DNA of 64,000 bases from Tethya wilhelma. Its lineage: Eukaryota > Porifera > Demospongiae > Tethyida > Tethyidae. The first letter of the stretch is position 1, and each line of letters opens with the position of its first letter. Positions 54,154-64,000 of this stretch are shown one piece after another. Below the pieces are notes generated by a model. It was not told the DNA's origin, ran no database searches, and saw only the letters and a program-made list of their open reading frames with translations. The stretch spans positions 6,298,231 through 6,362,230 of the forward strand of contig CAXIPT010000006.1 of the NCBI GenBank assembly GCA_964030475.1. The letters are read 5' to 3'. Made by a program: the position numbers and the translations under genes.

Positions 54154-55949
54154 ACGTGATTCTTGGTTGTACTACTATAGGTCTACACAGTGCACTTGAA
54201 TTGAGAAGATGAACAGTCTCGCGTGGGCGGGTCGACTTTAGACCGCACAAATTTTAATGCCTAGGCCTGATTCCCATACTCAGATCATAGATAATATAGT
54301 AGTCTATATTATCTATGCTCAGATCTGCAGACCTTGCAGCTTGAGTGGTACGCCGGTTCTTTGCGCGGATTGACTACACTGTATTAGTTTACGGAGCCTG
54401 ATCTGCCACAGCCTAAAACTTTAATCATTGGTTGTACGAATTGTGTCATAGATATAAATTGTTGTGCTTGCAAAGTCATCTAGCTGCTACAGTTGCAAAA
54501 GAAGATTCATGGACAGATTTCTTGTCTTGGTAAGAGAAAAATACATGTATTAAATATTTTGAATTGTGAATATCTCCAAGGCGCGGCTCGTGCTAGTATG
54601 CTTGCACCCAGCAGTTGGGTTTGGGCGTCCTGGCTTGACCCAGCTAGCACGGTCTCAACATAAATTTGTATGCACCTGAGGCCAAGGAGGCATGAGGAGG
54701 CTACCTAGCTTTATCAAACCCTAAAGCTAATTGTTAGAACTTCATTTTTGTTTATTCGCATGTCCAGTGGCAGATCTAGGGGTGATCCAAGGTATTCATG
54801 GATCCCCCCTTTCAGCTGGGAGCTCATACAGTTACACAGCTGTACAGATCAAAAAGTTGTACCGAGGATCCCCCGTTTTCAAATACCGTAAACGTGGAAA
54901 TTAAATTTGGTGGTTTGGTGGTTTGGCGGTCGGCGCAAAAACCGCCAAATTAAATGCGTGTAAACTGTTTTTCGCTGTACAGATCAAAAAGTTGTACCGA
55001 GGATCCCCCGTTTTCAAATACCGTAAACGTGGAAATTAAATTTGGTGGTTTGGTGGTTTGGCGGTCGGCGCAAAAACCGCCAAATTAAATGCGTGTAAAC
55101 TGTTTTTCGCTCTATTGCAATAGACCTTATGCAATTGACGTCACAACTTAGAAACCGCGCATGCGTTGCTAACGCCGCCATTTTGAAGGGCAAATTTAGC
55201 ATGGAAGTACAGCAGCAATACAAGACAGTGACAGCTTGTTCGAAGAATTTATGAAGTAAAACCGTTGGGACAGTGAACTAACATACGCTCGATTACCTCC
55301 ACTCAGACAGCCCTAAAGACTTGCAAAGTGATCCTTGAGCAGCGGCAGCTAAAATAGCTAGCAGACGGTGACAAAAATAGCAGTTCTTTGCTCTGTATCA
55401 TAATCTTCGTGTCGTGGTTGGTATTGCTGCTTCCACGCTCTGGGCTAGCTATATTCTGTCTTGGTAGTTGTGAACTACCAAAGATGCCTAATCATACAAA
55501 ATGCACTATCAGTTCACTTGTAAAGCAACGATTTGTTTGCCTTCCGTATGTCAGCCATTATTTTTTTGCCCTTCAAAATGGCGGCAGTAGCAACGCATCC
55601 GGTGTTGCTATGAAAATTTTGACGTAAAATAACGTAATTGCATAAGGTCTATAGACCTTATACAGTAAGCTCATGAATATGCTAATCAGTACAAGCTAGT
55701 TATTTTAGATACGGAAGTAGAGAGATAATTTCTTGCGTCAATTTTTGCAAAGCAAATCAAACCGGATATGGGCGGTCATCTTACCGTTCTGTCAACAGAG
55801 AAGGGCCAGACATGAGAGTTTTCTCGAAAAGAAGCAACTGAACCGTCCAGGTCGCCGCAGTTTGCTGCCTGACAGCTGCCTAGGGCGCTTTGGAGAGCGC
55901 TTTTTAGCTCCATAAAACTTTTCGTATTCGAAGTAGAAAGAAAATCTCG
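54154..55949. repeat. shared upstream region of two head-to-head genes
   Basis: Lies between the minus-strand receptor and the + gene at 55950. Contains a hairpin at 54286-54320 (catagataatatagtag and inverse), a hAT-like end at 54770 (cagtggcagatctagggg), a perfect 135-bp tandem duplication (54841-55110) and a palindromic element at about 55120-55655 (atagaccttatgcaattgac ... aattgcataaggtctatag; arms with gccgccattttgaagggcaa). Promoters presumably lie at 54154-54500 and 55660-55949, without clear motifs. Confidence 0.65.
54841..55110. repeat. 135-bp perfect tandem duplication
   Basis: The block beginning tgtacagatcaaaaagttgt and ending gtgtaaactgtttttcgc occurs twice in a row at 54841 and 54976 with no difference seen. 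The unit includes the inverted pair tttggtggtttgg / ccgccaaattaaa. Confidence 0.95.
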
Positions 55950-57102
55950 ATGTCAGGCCCTGCCAAACCAAGGTAGGTTTTCTGTGTATCAGCGCTCTGG
56001 ATAGCGCAGTCATGCTACTTGGAAAAAACTGACGCAGAAAATTTATTTTGACCGTAGTTCACTGTAGCACTCAGCAGAAAAGCTGTGAAAACTAGATTTT
56101 TTACTTTCCAAGAACAAACTGACTACTACTGTACTTCTGAATAGGAAGAGTTTTGATCATACAGTTCTGTTGCTAGATATTGGTAGATTTTTTGTGCTCA
56201 TAAATTATTCATATCAATGATCTTGCACTTTGTACCCCGTAACCTTGTGCAATGGACCGTATTCATAATTATTTTTCAAACTAACGCGCACCACGCTGAG
56301 GGGTACTTTTTAGCGCTCCAGCTGCCTATGGATTTTACAGTTTTCAGAGAAAATTTGCACAAGAAAAGGACAGTTCTGAGACTGATTTGAGAGTTTACCT
56401 GAAACAGCTACGCAAGAAGAACCAGGCAAGTCTTTCTTGGAAAATATTAGCCTTCTTTGTAGAGTGTAATCCAGCTCACAGTCACAGCGCTTTCTTGGAT
56501 AACCATTTCTGTGACTTTCCAGCTAACAGCTACTAAGGAAGCTTTGTTTCTGTTCTTGAACAGCTGCACAAGCTTTACTCAGACCTAAACTATTAGCAGA
56601 GTGTGGTTTTGTTAGATAGGCTGGGCTACAAGCACTTCCAGGAAGCTGACAATAAGTAGGAGTTGATAAGTGCTTGTGGTAAAATGTCTACTGCTTAGGA
56701 TCAGCAGCAGATATCCACATTTTGACAGTTTTGACTACCCCTTGTTTTTTTTCTTGTGTTAGAGCAAAAAAGTGAATTCTGAAGGTACAGACAATATCCA
56801 AAAGGCTAAGCGCTTGGCCATACTTACCAAAGAACAGTTATTGTGTCGTTCAAAAGCTCAAAAGGTGAGTATGAGTTAGCAAACCTACCAGTCTAAGATT
56901 TCTTGCTTTTTCTTTGTGCGTGCTAATGGCCCTTTTTATCAAAAATCAGCAGATATTTGCCTATAGTAGCACTGTTAAAGACTCAGAAGTCAATAAAAAG
57001 TTAGTTGTCGAGGGTAAAAAGTCAAGAAAACATAGCTGCTTGTTTTCCCGGCAAAGACGCGCGTTATTGTCGCCCACGCATTTCGCAAACAAGATTTTTG
57101 AC
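55950..57102 (+). CDS. unrecognised gene, 5' four exons
   Basis: Four exons join in frame: 55950-55972 (MSGPAKP, leaves in phase 2, donor gtaggt); 56341-56425 (FQRKFAQEKDSSETDLRVYL, then KQLRKKNQ; GC donor cag|gcaagt); 56763-56864 (SKKVNSEGTDNIQKAKRLAI, then LTKEQLLCRSKAQK; donor gtgagt); 56950-57102 (QIFAYSSTVKDSEVNKK, SRQRRALLSPTHFANKIFD; donor gtaagg, phase 0). 121 residues so far, very basic, no signal peptide, likely nuclear or cytosolic. I do not recognise the family. A further 21-nt phase-0 candidate exon lies at 57690-57710 (VATTYMK, donor gtaagc). The rest is presumably to the right, beyond or among the transposons. Transcribed away from the receptor at 48690-54153. Confidence 0.55.
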
Positions 57103-58779
57103 GTAAGGCACATGAGAAGTTTTACCAGGCCTTCCCCTCCTTTTTCCTCGTGCATATTTTTGGGGAAGGCCTGGGTACTAGGCTAAGCAATTGGATCATG
57201 CTACTTAGTCATGCTGTATACATTTTCAAGTACACTTTAGTTCATTTGTCCCACATCCTGCTGGTTAATATAAGCTTTCATTTTTATGTGTGTTGTATAG
57301 TTGACGTAACATCAATTATTATTGTTTGCTACATAGCAATGTTAACGGCTCGCCCCTTTGATGTTCAACATTGTCACTAGTTATTATTGGGGTGAGCATG
57401 AGCGAGCCCCACATAAGCGTGTCGAATGAGTGGTTTGTATGTCTGTATATATATATATATATATATAGTGATGTAATCGTCCGACCGACCGCTTTCCGTA
57501 TATTTGAACTATATTCTAATTGTTCCAAATTAACCGCATGCCATGCCACGTGTCTATGAAAAATTGTAAAGCCCTCAAAATATTGTAGACACTTGCCTCA
57601 CACTGGGCAGATCGTCCGGGCACTGAGAAGTGTTTATGTACAGTAGGATTGGCACAGCAAAAAGCCATATAGAGCAAGTTTTACTCCAGGTGGCAACAAC
57701 CTACATGAAGGTAAGCTCATTGTATTGCTATGTTTATCCGCTAAAGTCAGACATTTTACTTGTATATGAGCGCAGTGCCAACCTGGCAGCAAGCAGAATA
57801 GCACAATATCAGCTGAATTAACTACTGCAGTAATGTTGAGTGTATGGATGGATGCCAATACTGCTGGATAGTGAGAGCAGAAGCTAGAACAGCTGTGAGA
57901 GGTTGCTGATGATAACTCTGAATACAATAACCACTGCAGTATAAATATTGGGTGTATGTATCTACAACTGCTGATAAATCAGAATACAACAGCTGAGCTG
58001 AGATGCATGATGTTGAGATCCCTGATTGGCCACAAGAACTGCTGACTTGAGCCCTGCCTGAGGACTATATATTTATCGTGAAAATTTGGACCTGCAAAAA
58101 CCCGCTATGCGGTAATTAAGCCTCGGCGTGTGTATAGCACGTGCAGAGGATTATGGTAGTCGTTTTGTCTGTGTGTATGTCTGTTACTAAATTATCTGAA
58201 GAATGGCACGCTCATTAATTGAGATTATTTTGAAATTTGACATGTAGAATCTTGCAAAACGCTATAGTTTCTGAAATCTGAGGTTTTTGTGCTTCTTTGA
58301 GTGCTTAGCTTCAAACCGCACCCATTGATCACGCCCCATGCACAGTGTGTGTTATCTAGAAATACAATTGAGCTTGGAGTGGATGTGCTGGGCCAGTTTC
58401 AGATGTCTTAGCTGCTTGTCTAGGTAAGTAACTCAAGAGAGATATTACTAGCTTTGAGAACTATTATGCATGATAGTACTGCATTGTTTAGTATCACTGA
58501 GTGAACTTTAGTATCACTGCATGCCAGACTGACATACTAGCTACTCAGTAGCTGATGAGAGACCAGTCTCTGTAGTTCAGCCCCATATCAGTGTGAAACA
58601 AGCATCAGCAGTGTAACTGTTCAAATTTTAAATAAATTTCCAATTTAAACTGAGTTCCCCATTATAGGCTGGCCCACAGCAACATCCTTCCTGCACTGAA
58701 ACCAAATTGGAAGTTATTTGAAGATGCTCAGCTAGCATGGAATAGACTAGGCTGTGCGCCTAATCTGCTCACTTGGGTC
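57103..58779. other. probable intron, with repeats
   Basis: A MITE-like hairpin lies at about 57125-57185 (ccaggccttcccctcctttt / ggggaaggcctgggtactagg), a (TA)n tract at 57446-57468, and an inverted copy of the aaaacgactaccgtaaccct dispersed repeat at about 58110-58200. No domain-bearing exon seen. Confidence 0.5.
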
Positions 58780-59395
58780 TCAATACTCGTAGTCTTCTTT
58801 TATGCACATTGTCATACATGCATGTTTAGTTTTGCATTCTATATGAGTGCGCTGAGGCTTGTGCATCAGTGGTGCTTTCATTCTGTATGAAGTTTTCCAG
58901 AAGAATTCTTTGAGCCTTTGCATCAGGGTATGAAAGGAGAAGGTTAGATCAAGACACGTATTGGGAACTTTATTCCACAGTTTAACTACCCTGTTAAAGT
59001 AAAAGCTCTTGTCAAGCAGTGTACGAGAACGGTTTGTCCTGAGTTTGTTTTGATATGCTTGTCTTGTGTTGGTAGCAACAAAGCTAACATGATCAAACAT
59101 GTTCATATTGTTATCATTGTCTTGCATACTCTTAACCAAGAATAGTATATCTTGTGATTCAAGCCAGCTGACAAGGCTTAATTGGTCTAGGGAAATGAGC
59201 CTGTCCTTGGTATGATCATTTACTATAAACTTAGTGGCCTTTCTCTGAACTCTCCTTTATAAATCTGGGATGCCACAGAGGGCCACAATAACTGAATTGC
59301 ATTCGAACAAGGGAGAAGTACAAAGCTTTTCTTTAGGTGGGTGTTCGCAGTTGTAGGAGAAAGAACTCTACAGATTAGGAAAAGTGATCGATAAG
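58780..59395 (-). mobile_element. non-LTR retrotransposon, C-terminal RT region fragment
   Basis: Read on the minus strand in two frames: SLVRMQFSYCGPLWHPRFIK-like start, then RVQRKATKFIVNDH, DRLISLDQLSLVSWLESQDI, and SFYFNRVVKLWNKVPNTCLD to a stop at 58782-58780. The L-V-R-x-Q-x-x-Y-C ... L-W-x-P ... V-Q-R-x-A-T-K-F and R-V-V-x-L-W-N-x-L/V-P order is typical of the region downstream of the reverse transcriptase in CR1/L2-like LINEs. One frameshift near 59255. Degraded and 5'-truncated. Confidence 0.8.
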
Positions 59396-59398
59396 CTT

Positions 59399-59790
59399 AA
59401 AGGCGCAGTCACACGGAAGTAATTACGGCGCCATTTTTTTTGAATTCCGGGCCCAAAAATCAAAAACTTAATCTGATTGGTTGAAATATGTCATCAGAAT
59501 GTAACTATTTTGCACAGTTATGGAGAATTGCATATTATTTGTCCGCGTGTTTGTGATCGAGAACGCGTAGATTTAGCGTTCAAAACCGGTACAGTTAGGG
59601 AAAGTAGCTAGGTAAGCTAGCAAAGTAGCAAAGAGTAATGCTAGAGCTTTTCATGAGCGTTGACAGTATTTGAAGAGCGTGGAGACACATACTAGCGCTG
59701 GTCTATATTCTGTGCGCAGGAATTACGTGCATAATAAGGCTTCATTATGTCACGTAAGAGCTAGAGCCCGTGCGACTGCGCCTTTAATAC
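59399..59790. mobile_element. MITE, aaaggcgcagtcaca family
   Basis: Ends ttaaaggcgcagtcacacgg and gtgcgactgcgcctttaata form inverted repeats. A partial relative begins at 62782 (ttaaaggtgctcttcacgga). It is inserted next to the end of the LINE fragment. Confidence 0.75.
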
Positions 59791-59836
59791 ATGTCTGCTT
59801 TTTGTCCTTCACTAGTATGCCAAGTTCTAGTTGTTG

Positions 59837-61466
59837 GGTAATTCCATATCAAACTAACACGCAAAAATAACACACCCTTAAGAGGTTAAAGGTCAGCTAC
59901 GATGACATTTTAGCAGAGATTACGAGAAAACGAAACAATTTTTTTCAAAAATATTGATATCCCAAATTGGTTACCTTAATGTGATGAAACAATAAAAATT
60001 GGGCTTTGGGCCGACTTTATGTGATAGGAGATATAAGATTTTTTAAGTACAGCAAGGAGTATTAATGAATTTGTACAAAAATATGATCCCAAAAATATAC
60101 CTATATGTGTACAATCTGTATAAAAGTGTCTAGCAGGTTTCATTTGAGCATAGCTCACCAAGTTGATGGATATTTGGAAGGCCATTCAGGACTTCAGAGC
60201 ATTCAGTCTGTATGGTAGGAATCTTGCAGAAAAAATTCCACAAACCAATTGTGATACACAAAATCATGTAACTGAGCTTTGATTTACTTCATAACATATA
60301 GTACACCATACCTGTCTTGGATAGTGACTATTATAATATTGGTACATATATTATGCCAGATAGTGAAAATAGTCCAAAATTGAGCTTCATACAATATCTG
60401 CGTAATACACTCCAGAATATTTTCATGATGTTATTATAATAAAATTTAATGAATGAATCTGACTACATGTACAGCTTAATTGTGTAGCTAATTGCCGGTA
60501 ATTATGATCATTCTGCAATAGTGCAGCAAGCAGGCTAGTAACTCTCACCTCTTTTGGTATTATAATTAGCTAGAGTATGGCAACCAGTGAGCACTCCAGT
60601 TCCAGGCTAAAGTTCTGTGTGCTTGCACATGTTCAATGACATCAATTGGTAAAGGTCATCAAAATCAAATATATGAGAAATATGGCCTAACTGGAACAAT
60701 TACTGCCAAATTGGCACTTTTTTTAAATTGCGTGCAATGATGCTTAATTGGCTGCTACTTCCACAATTTTTGGCCATGCACAGTTACATACCTTTTTTTT
60801 TTTGTTTAGATAAGTAGCAAAAGATTATTAAGTTCAAATTAGTTTGGCCAGTTAACAGACAAGAAAACTCTAGCTGTTACTGATTGAAATATGACTGCAT
60901 GTTGCAATTGAGAGTAAAACCTAGAAACTGACTATAGATAGCTCTAGACAGAAGATAAGGCTATTATGGTATGCTATTTTTGTACATTATACTAACTTGC
61001 TTGTTTGTACTTAAAATCTTATATCTCCTGTTGCATCAGTCGGCCCAAAACCCAGTTGTTATAGCATCATCATAACGAATTTGGGATATCAATAATTTTG
61101 AAAAATTTTGCTTTGTTTTCTTGTAATCCCTGCTTAAATGTTATCGTAGCTGACCTTTAACCTCTCATGGGGTCTTAATTATATTTATCTGAAAGAGAAT
61201 TTCATGCCAAATAAAATGGTGCATGTTAGACATTCATACCATGTACTAATAAAGAGTAATGATTATTTAAGTGTTAAGTGGTAGGCAAATATTCATCAAA
61301 AATTTCAATTTTCAAGCAGGCATTTTGTGGAAACCGTACAACATATCATGCCAAAATTTTCACCACTTGATAAGTTTATCATAATTATTATACTTATGAC
61401 CCAAGTTTGGTTTTAATCTGAAGGGTGTGTCATTTTTGCGTGTTAGTTTGATATGGAATTACCCTG
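59837..61466. mobile_element. 1.6-kb foldback element with long inverted arms
   Basis: The left arm starts gggtaattccatatcaaact and the right arm ends agtttgatatggaattaccc. Further inward aaaggtcagctacgatgaca (59886) matches inverted sequence near 61150, and gatataagattttttaagta (60030) matches near 61010-61030. The arms are diverged by small indels and the right arm has about 250 bp extra. No coding region inside. Confidence 0.75.
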
Positions 61467-61514
61467 ACATTTTGAAGATAAACTAATTGTATTGCCACAA
61501 ATTTGATATCATAC

Positions 61515-62532
61515 GTACGGTAGTACGTATAGTAGGAATGGGCCGACTGTCCCATTGACACAATACAAAATGTTCATGCTTGTAAACTTTCAGGGAAAGA
61601 AAGCTAAGCCTTCAAATGCATTTAATAGCCTCCCCCAGACAGTTTGCTTACTGTATTGACCAAGAAAACTGACAGAAAGTTTCTGGAGCACTCTGGAGAG
61701 AGCGCTGGCGAGAAGCCACAACAGTGCAATTTTGTTCTCCCCTTCCTTCCTTCCTTCCTTCCTAACTGACTTACTTGAACGCGATTTCCAGACAAACAAA
61801 AGGCATTGAGCCAACTTTGATCATATAGTGGGACTTCATTTGATGCACAGTACGTCCTTTTCGACTCGTTTGCTGGCGAAAAGGCAGCAAACAAAATCTA
61901 GGCAGCTTTGAAACTCTCAATATAAAATACTGTACTTTTTATTTAGCCTTTTGATGTAGGTAAAGGTCGTCTATTAGTTAGCCTTTTATATTATGTAGGC
62001 AAAGGTCGTCAATAGAACATGTGGTTGCATGCATATAATGCGCATGCGCATCAAATGCACATTTGTGTTGTAGAGACTGACTAGTCTCTGCTATATGATT
62101 CTTTCCATGCAATTGAGCACCTTAGTGTTTAAAAAAGTGAATGAACAAGTATAATAAAAATTTTATAAAAATGAGAAGTGTAGGAATGGACAGTGCAGTA
62201 AAAAGCAATGAAACAAGGCAAGCAAGAGTCTCTGAATTTCGGAACATGACTACTTCATTTTTTGTACTCAACTCTCATACGCTACTGTGTACCTACACTC
62301 TAGCATGCTTGTTACTTTATCTAAATTAATCAAGTGATTGCTTGCATTGACTCATGAGCCAAATGGCTGATAATCATCATTGAATGATGGAATTCAAACT
62401 TACAATTGACTCATGAAAATGAAGTAGTCATGTGCCGAAATTCAGAGACTCTTGCTTGCCTTGTTTCATTGCTTTTTACCGCACTGTCCATTCCTACACT
62501 TCTCATTTTTATAAAATTTTTATTATACTTTA
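61515..62532. repeat. composite of palindromic elements
   Basis: Positions 61515-61800 resemble 7318-7600 (taggaatgggccga, gacacaatacaaaatgtt, a ccttccttccttcctaactg tract). Positions 62148-62532 form a palindrome with ~115-bp arms (aagtataataaaaattttat and inverse; gtgtaggaatggacagtgca). It abuts the RT fragment at 62541. Confidence 0.7.
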
Positions 62533-62540
62533 TTATAGCT

Positions 62541-62786
62541 TAGCTGCTGATGAGACTTCTGAGGCTTGTTTAGCATTCTGAGTGAGTGCATGACATTTCC
62601 CCGAATTGAGCCGAAGGAAATTGTTCCGGCACCATACCTCAATCTCATACAGGTCAATTTGTAACAGGGTAGGATCAATGGAGGAGTGGATTTGTTTGAG
62701 CAGTTTAACATCATCTGCAAAAAGCAGACTATCGGAGAAGTTTACAGGCTCCTTGGAGTGTAGGTCATTTATAAAGATTAAAGGTG
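62541..62786 (-). mobile_element. non-LTR retrotransposon, reverse transcriptase core fragment
   Basis: Reads LIFINDLHSKEPVNFSDSLL, then the catalytic FADDVK and WCRNNFLRLNSGKC. FADD is the RT palm motif, and the following L-Q-x-D-L ... W-C-x-x-N-x-L-x-L-N-x-x-K-C block is standard for CR1/L2-like elements. Same strand and correct order relative to the 58780-59395 fragment, so both are probably one copy split by a ~3.1-kb cluster of insertions. Confidence 0.85.
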
Positions 62787-64000
62787 CTCTTCACGGAAGT
62801 GATTTTAGTTTGATTTTGCACCCCAAAAATCAATTTTCAAATCTGATGGTCGTGTATACCTCATCAGAATGCAATTATTTCGTATTATTCCAAATGTTGC
62901 AAATGTCCACATGTCTGGTTTCAGCGAATAAAACGTTCGAAAGCCAAGGAGTAAAAGTGAAGGGGAGGCAAAAAGAAACTTGATAGCTCAAGAAGCAAAC
63001 GTATTCAAGTTCCAGGAGCCTTACATAGCCAACGAATGGAGTTGAGAGCACACTGGTGCTACCTTAGTCTCGTTCCCAGACTCAGAACTTCTCATAGTGA
63101 CGCAAACTTTTTTTGCTACTGACTGTCTTTTAGATAAATGTGAAGCGCTTACCATTTGCTGGCTGCTGTGAGCACTCCAAGCTGAGCAGCCTGGCATTTT
63201 TGTCCAAAACTGCTGTAGTCGGCACTAACTTGTACACATGTGTATACTTGTGATCTATTTGTGACTTCATTACCGTAGACTCGGGTTATTAGGTGCACTT
63301 TGTTATTAAGCGCACATTCACTATTAGGCGCATATAAACTTCTTACACTTACCTTTGATAACAAGCGCAAAGTTTATAAATTGGATGTTCATGTAGTTTT
63401 CTAAGCCTGACAGCCATGAACAACCCTTTCTTTCACTATTTGGCGTTCCATTTCACTTAGAAAAGGCAGCTTTTCACCTAGCCTCGTTCCCAGGCCCCCA
63501 AAAAAGAGGGCCTGGCGTCTATTGACTGCGTATGCGCGTATTTGTAGCGAAAAAGAAATTGATCTACAGTCCTACCTGGATTGGCTACTGCTGCTTTTTC
63601 ACTCTTTTCTTCTGGAAATATATCAAGTAAGTGCTTGGAANTGTATTGCGCATTTTGCTTTTACTCGCGTAATAGTACTACGTGGTCAGCTGTTATTACA
63701 AGCCTAAGTAGCTCGCGTAATGCGCATTTAATACTGTAAGGTTTCTGTTTACAACCCATTTATAGTAACAAAACACCGCTTATATAGTGACACAGTTCCT
63801 TTAATTTTCTGTATAACCATAGATAATATATTACACACCCGGGATTGGCAACTGAATAAATTAATATCATTAGCGCGTCCACTCCGAAGAACTTCCGGTT
63901 TCCTTTGAAAAAAGCGCGCGCGTTTAGCAGCTGGCAGCTGCTGTGTAGTACTATGCAAACTCAGTGGTATTTGAGACAAAGTGTTTTTACCACAAATTGG
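62787..64000. other. right edge: repeats, no gene recognised
   Basis: Begins with a partial relative of the 59399 element. Near 63275-63370 are repeats of ttattaggtgcac / attaggcgcatat type. A small hairpin lies at 63478-63515 (tagcctcgttcccaggc). From 63642 to the end is the right arm of the identical inverted repeat with 42169-42526, directly preceded by an N at 63641. Confidence 0.6.

Noticed and set aside
62606..62983. 125-residue + frame
   Set aside because: It is largely antisense to the reverse-transcriptase fragment at 62541-62786, which carries the FADD motif on the other strand.

Overview
The window looks like a piece of an animal genome, most likely a sponge (demosponge). It is AT-rich and intron-rich, with GT-AG and some GC-AG introns. 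It carries many short palindromic MITEs and dinucleotide repeats, and its exons encode metazoan modules: Calx-beta, Ig-like, FN3, CCP/Sushi, Death domain and a laccase-like multicopper oxidase. Species assignment is inference. No tRNA, rRNA, CRISPR array or prokaryotic operon was seen.

Layout. (1) 366-15130 (+) holds a chain of nine Calx-beta domains, each split over two phase-1 exons. The 5' end lies outside the window. Several exons are frameshifted, one domain carries a micro-inversion and the last domain is cut short, so at least the 3' part is decaying. (2) An intact, intronless, membrane-anchored multicopper oxidase (8690-11059, -) is nested antisense in its largest intron. (3) 15181-26545 is a graveyard of receptor exons: CCP/FN3 scraps, a ~3.5 kb segmental duplication with an orphan terminal exon, a broken Ig-FN3 gene (-), a broken Ig-FN3-CCP-TM gene (+), and an orphan last exon resembling dynein-2 heavy chain (-). 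(4) 27051-36565 (+) is an Ig-FN3-TM gene whose cytoplasmic part is encoded by 29 tandem micro-exons, almost all 21 nt and phase 0, each giving one seven-residue helical unit. (5) 37135-40801 (+) and 48690-54153 (-) are two related receptors with signal peptide, Ig-like, FN3, three CCP, TM, an ITAM-like exon, ITIM-like tyrosines and a Death domain; the second adds a proline-rich SH3-ligand tail. Between them a related pseudogene (-) is split by a 1.27 kb foldback element. (6) 54154-64000 holds the start of an unrecognised + gene, fragments of a non-LTR retrotransposon, and nested foldback elements and MITEs.

How the parts fit together (inference). Paralogous Ig-FN3-CCP ectodomains are joined to three different cytoplasmic modules: ITAM/ITIM-Death-PRR, a tyrosine-bearing NEPQD-repeat tail, and the micro-exon helix. 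This resembles an innate-immune or allorecognition receptor cluster that diversifies by duplication, exon homogenisation and exchange of tails. The most unusual system is the heptad micro-exon array, where skipping any subset of the normal micro-exons would keep frame and tune helix length. One decayed 16-nt unit acts on paper as a poison exon.
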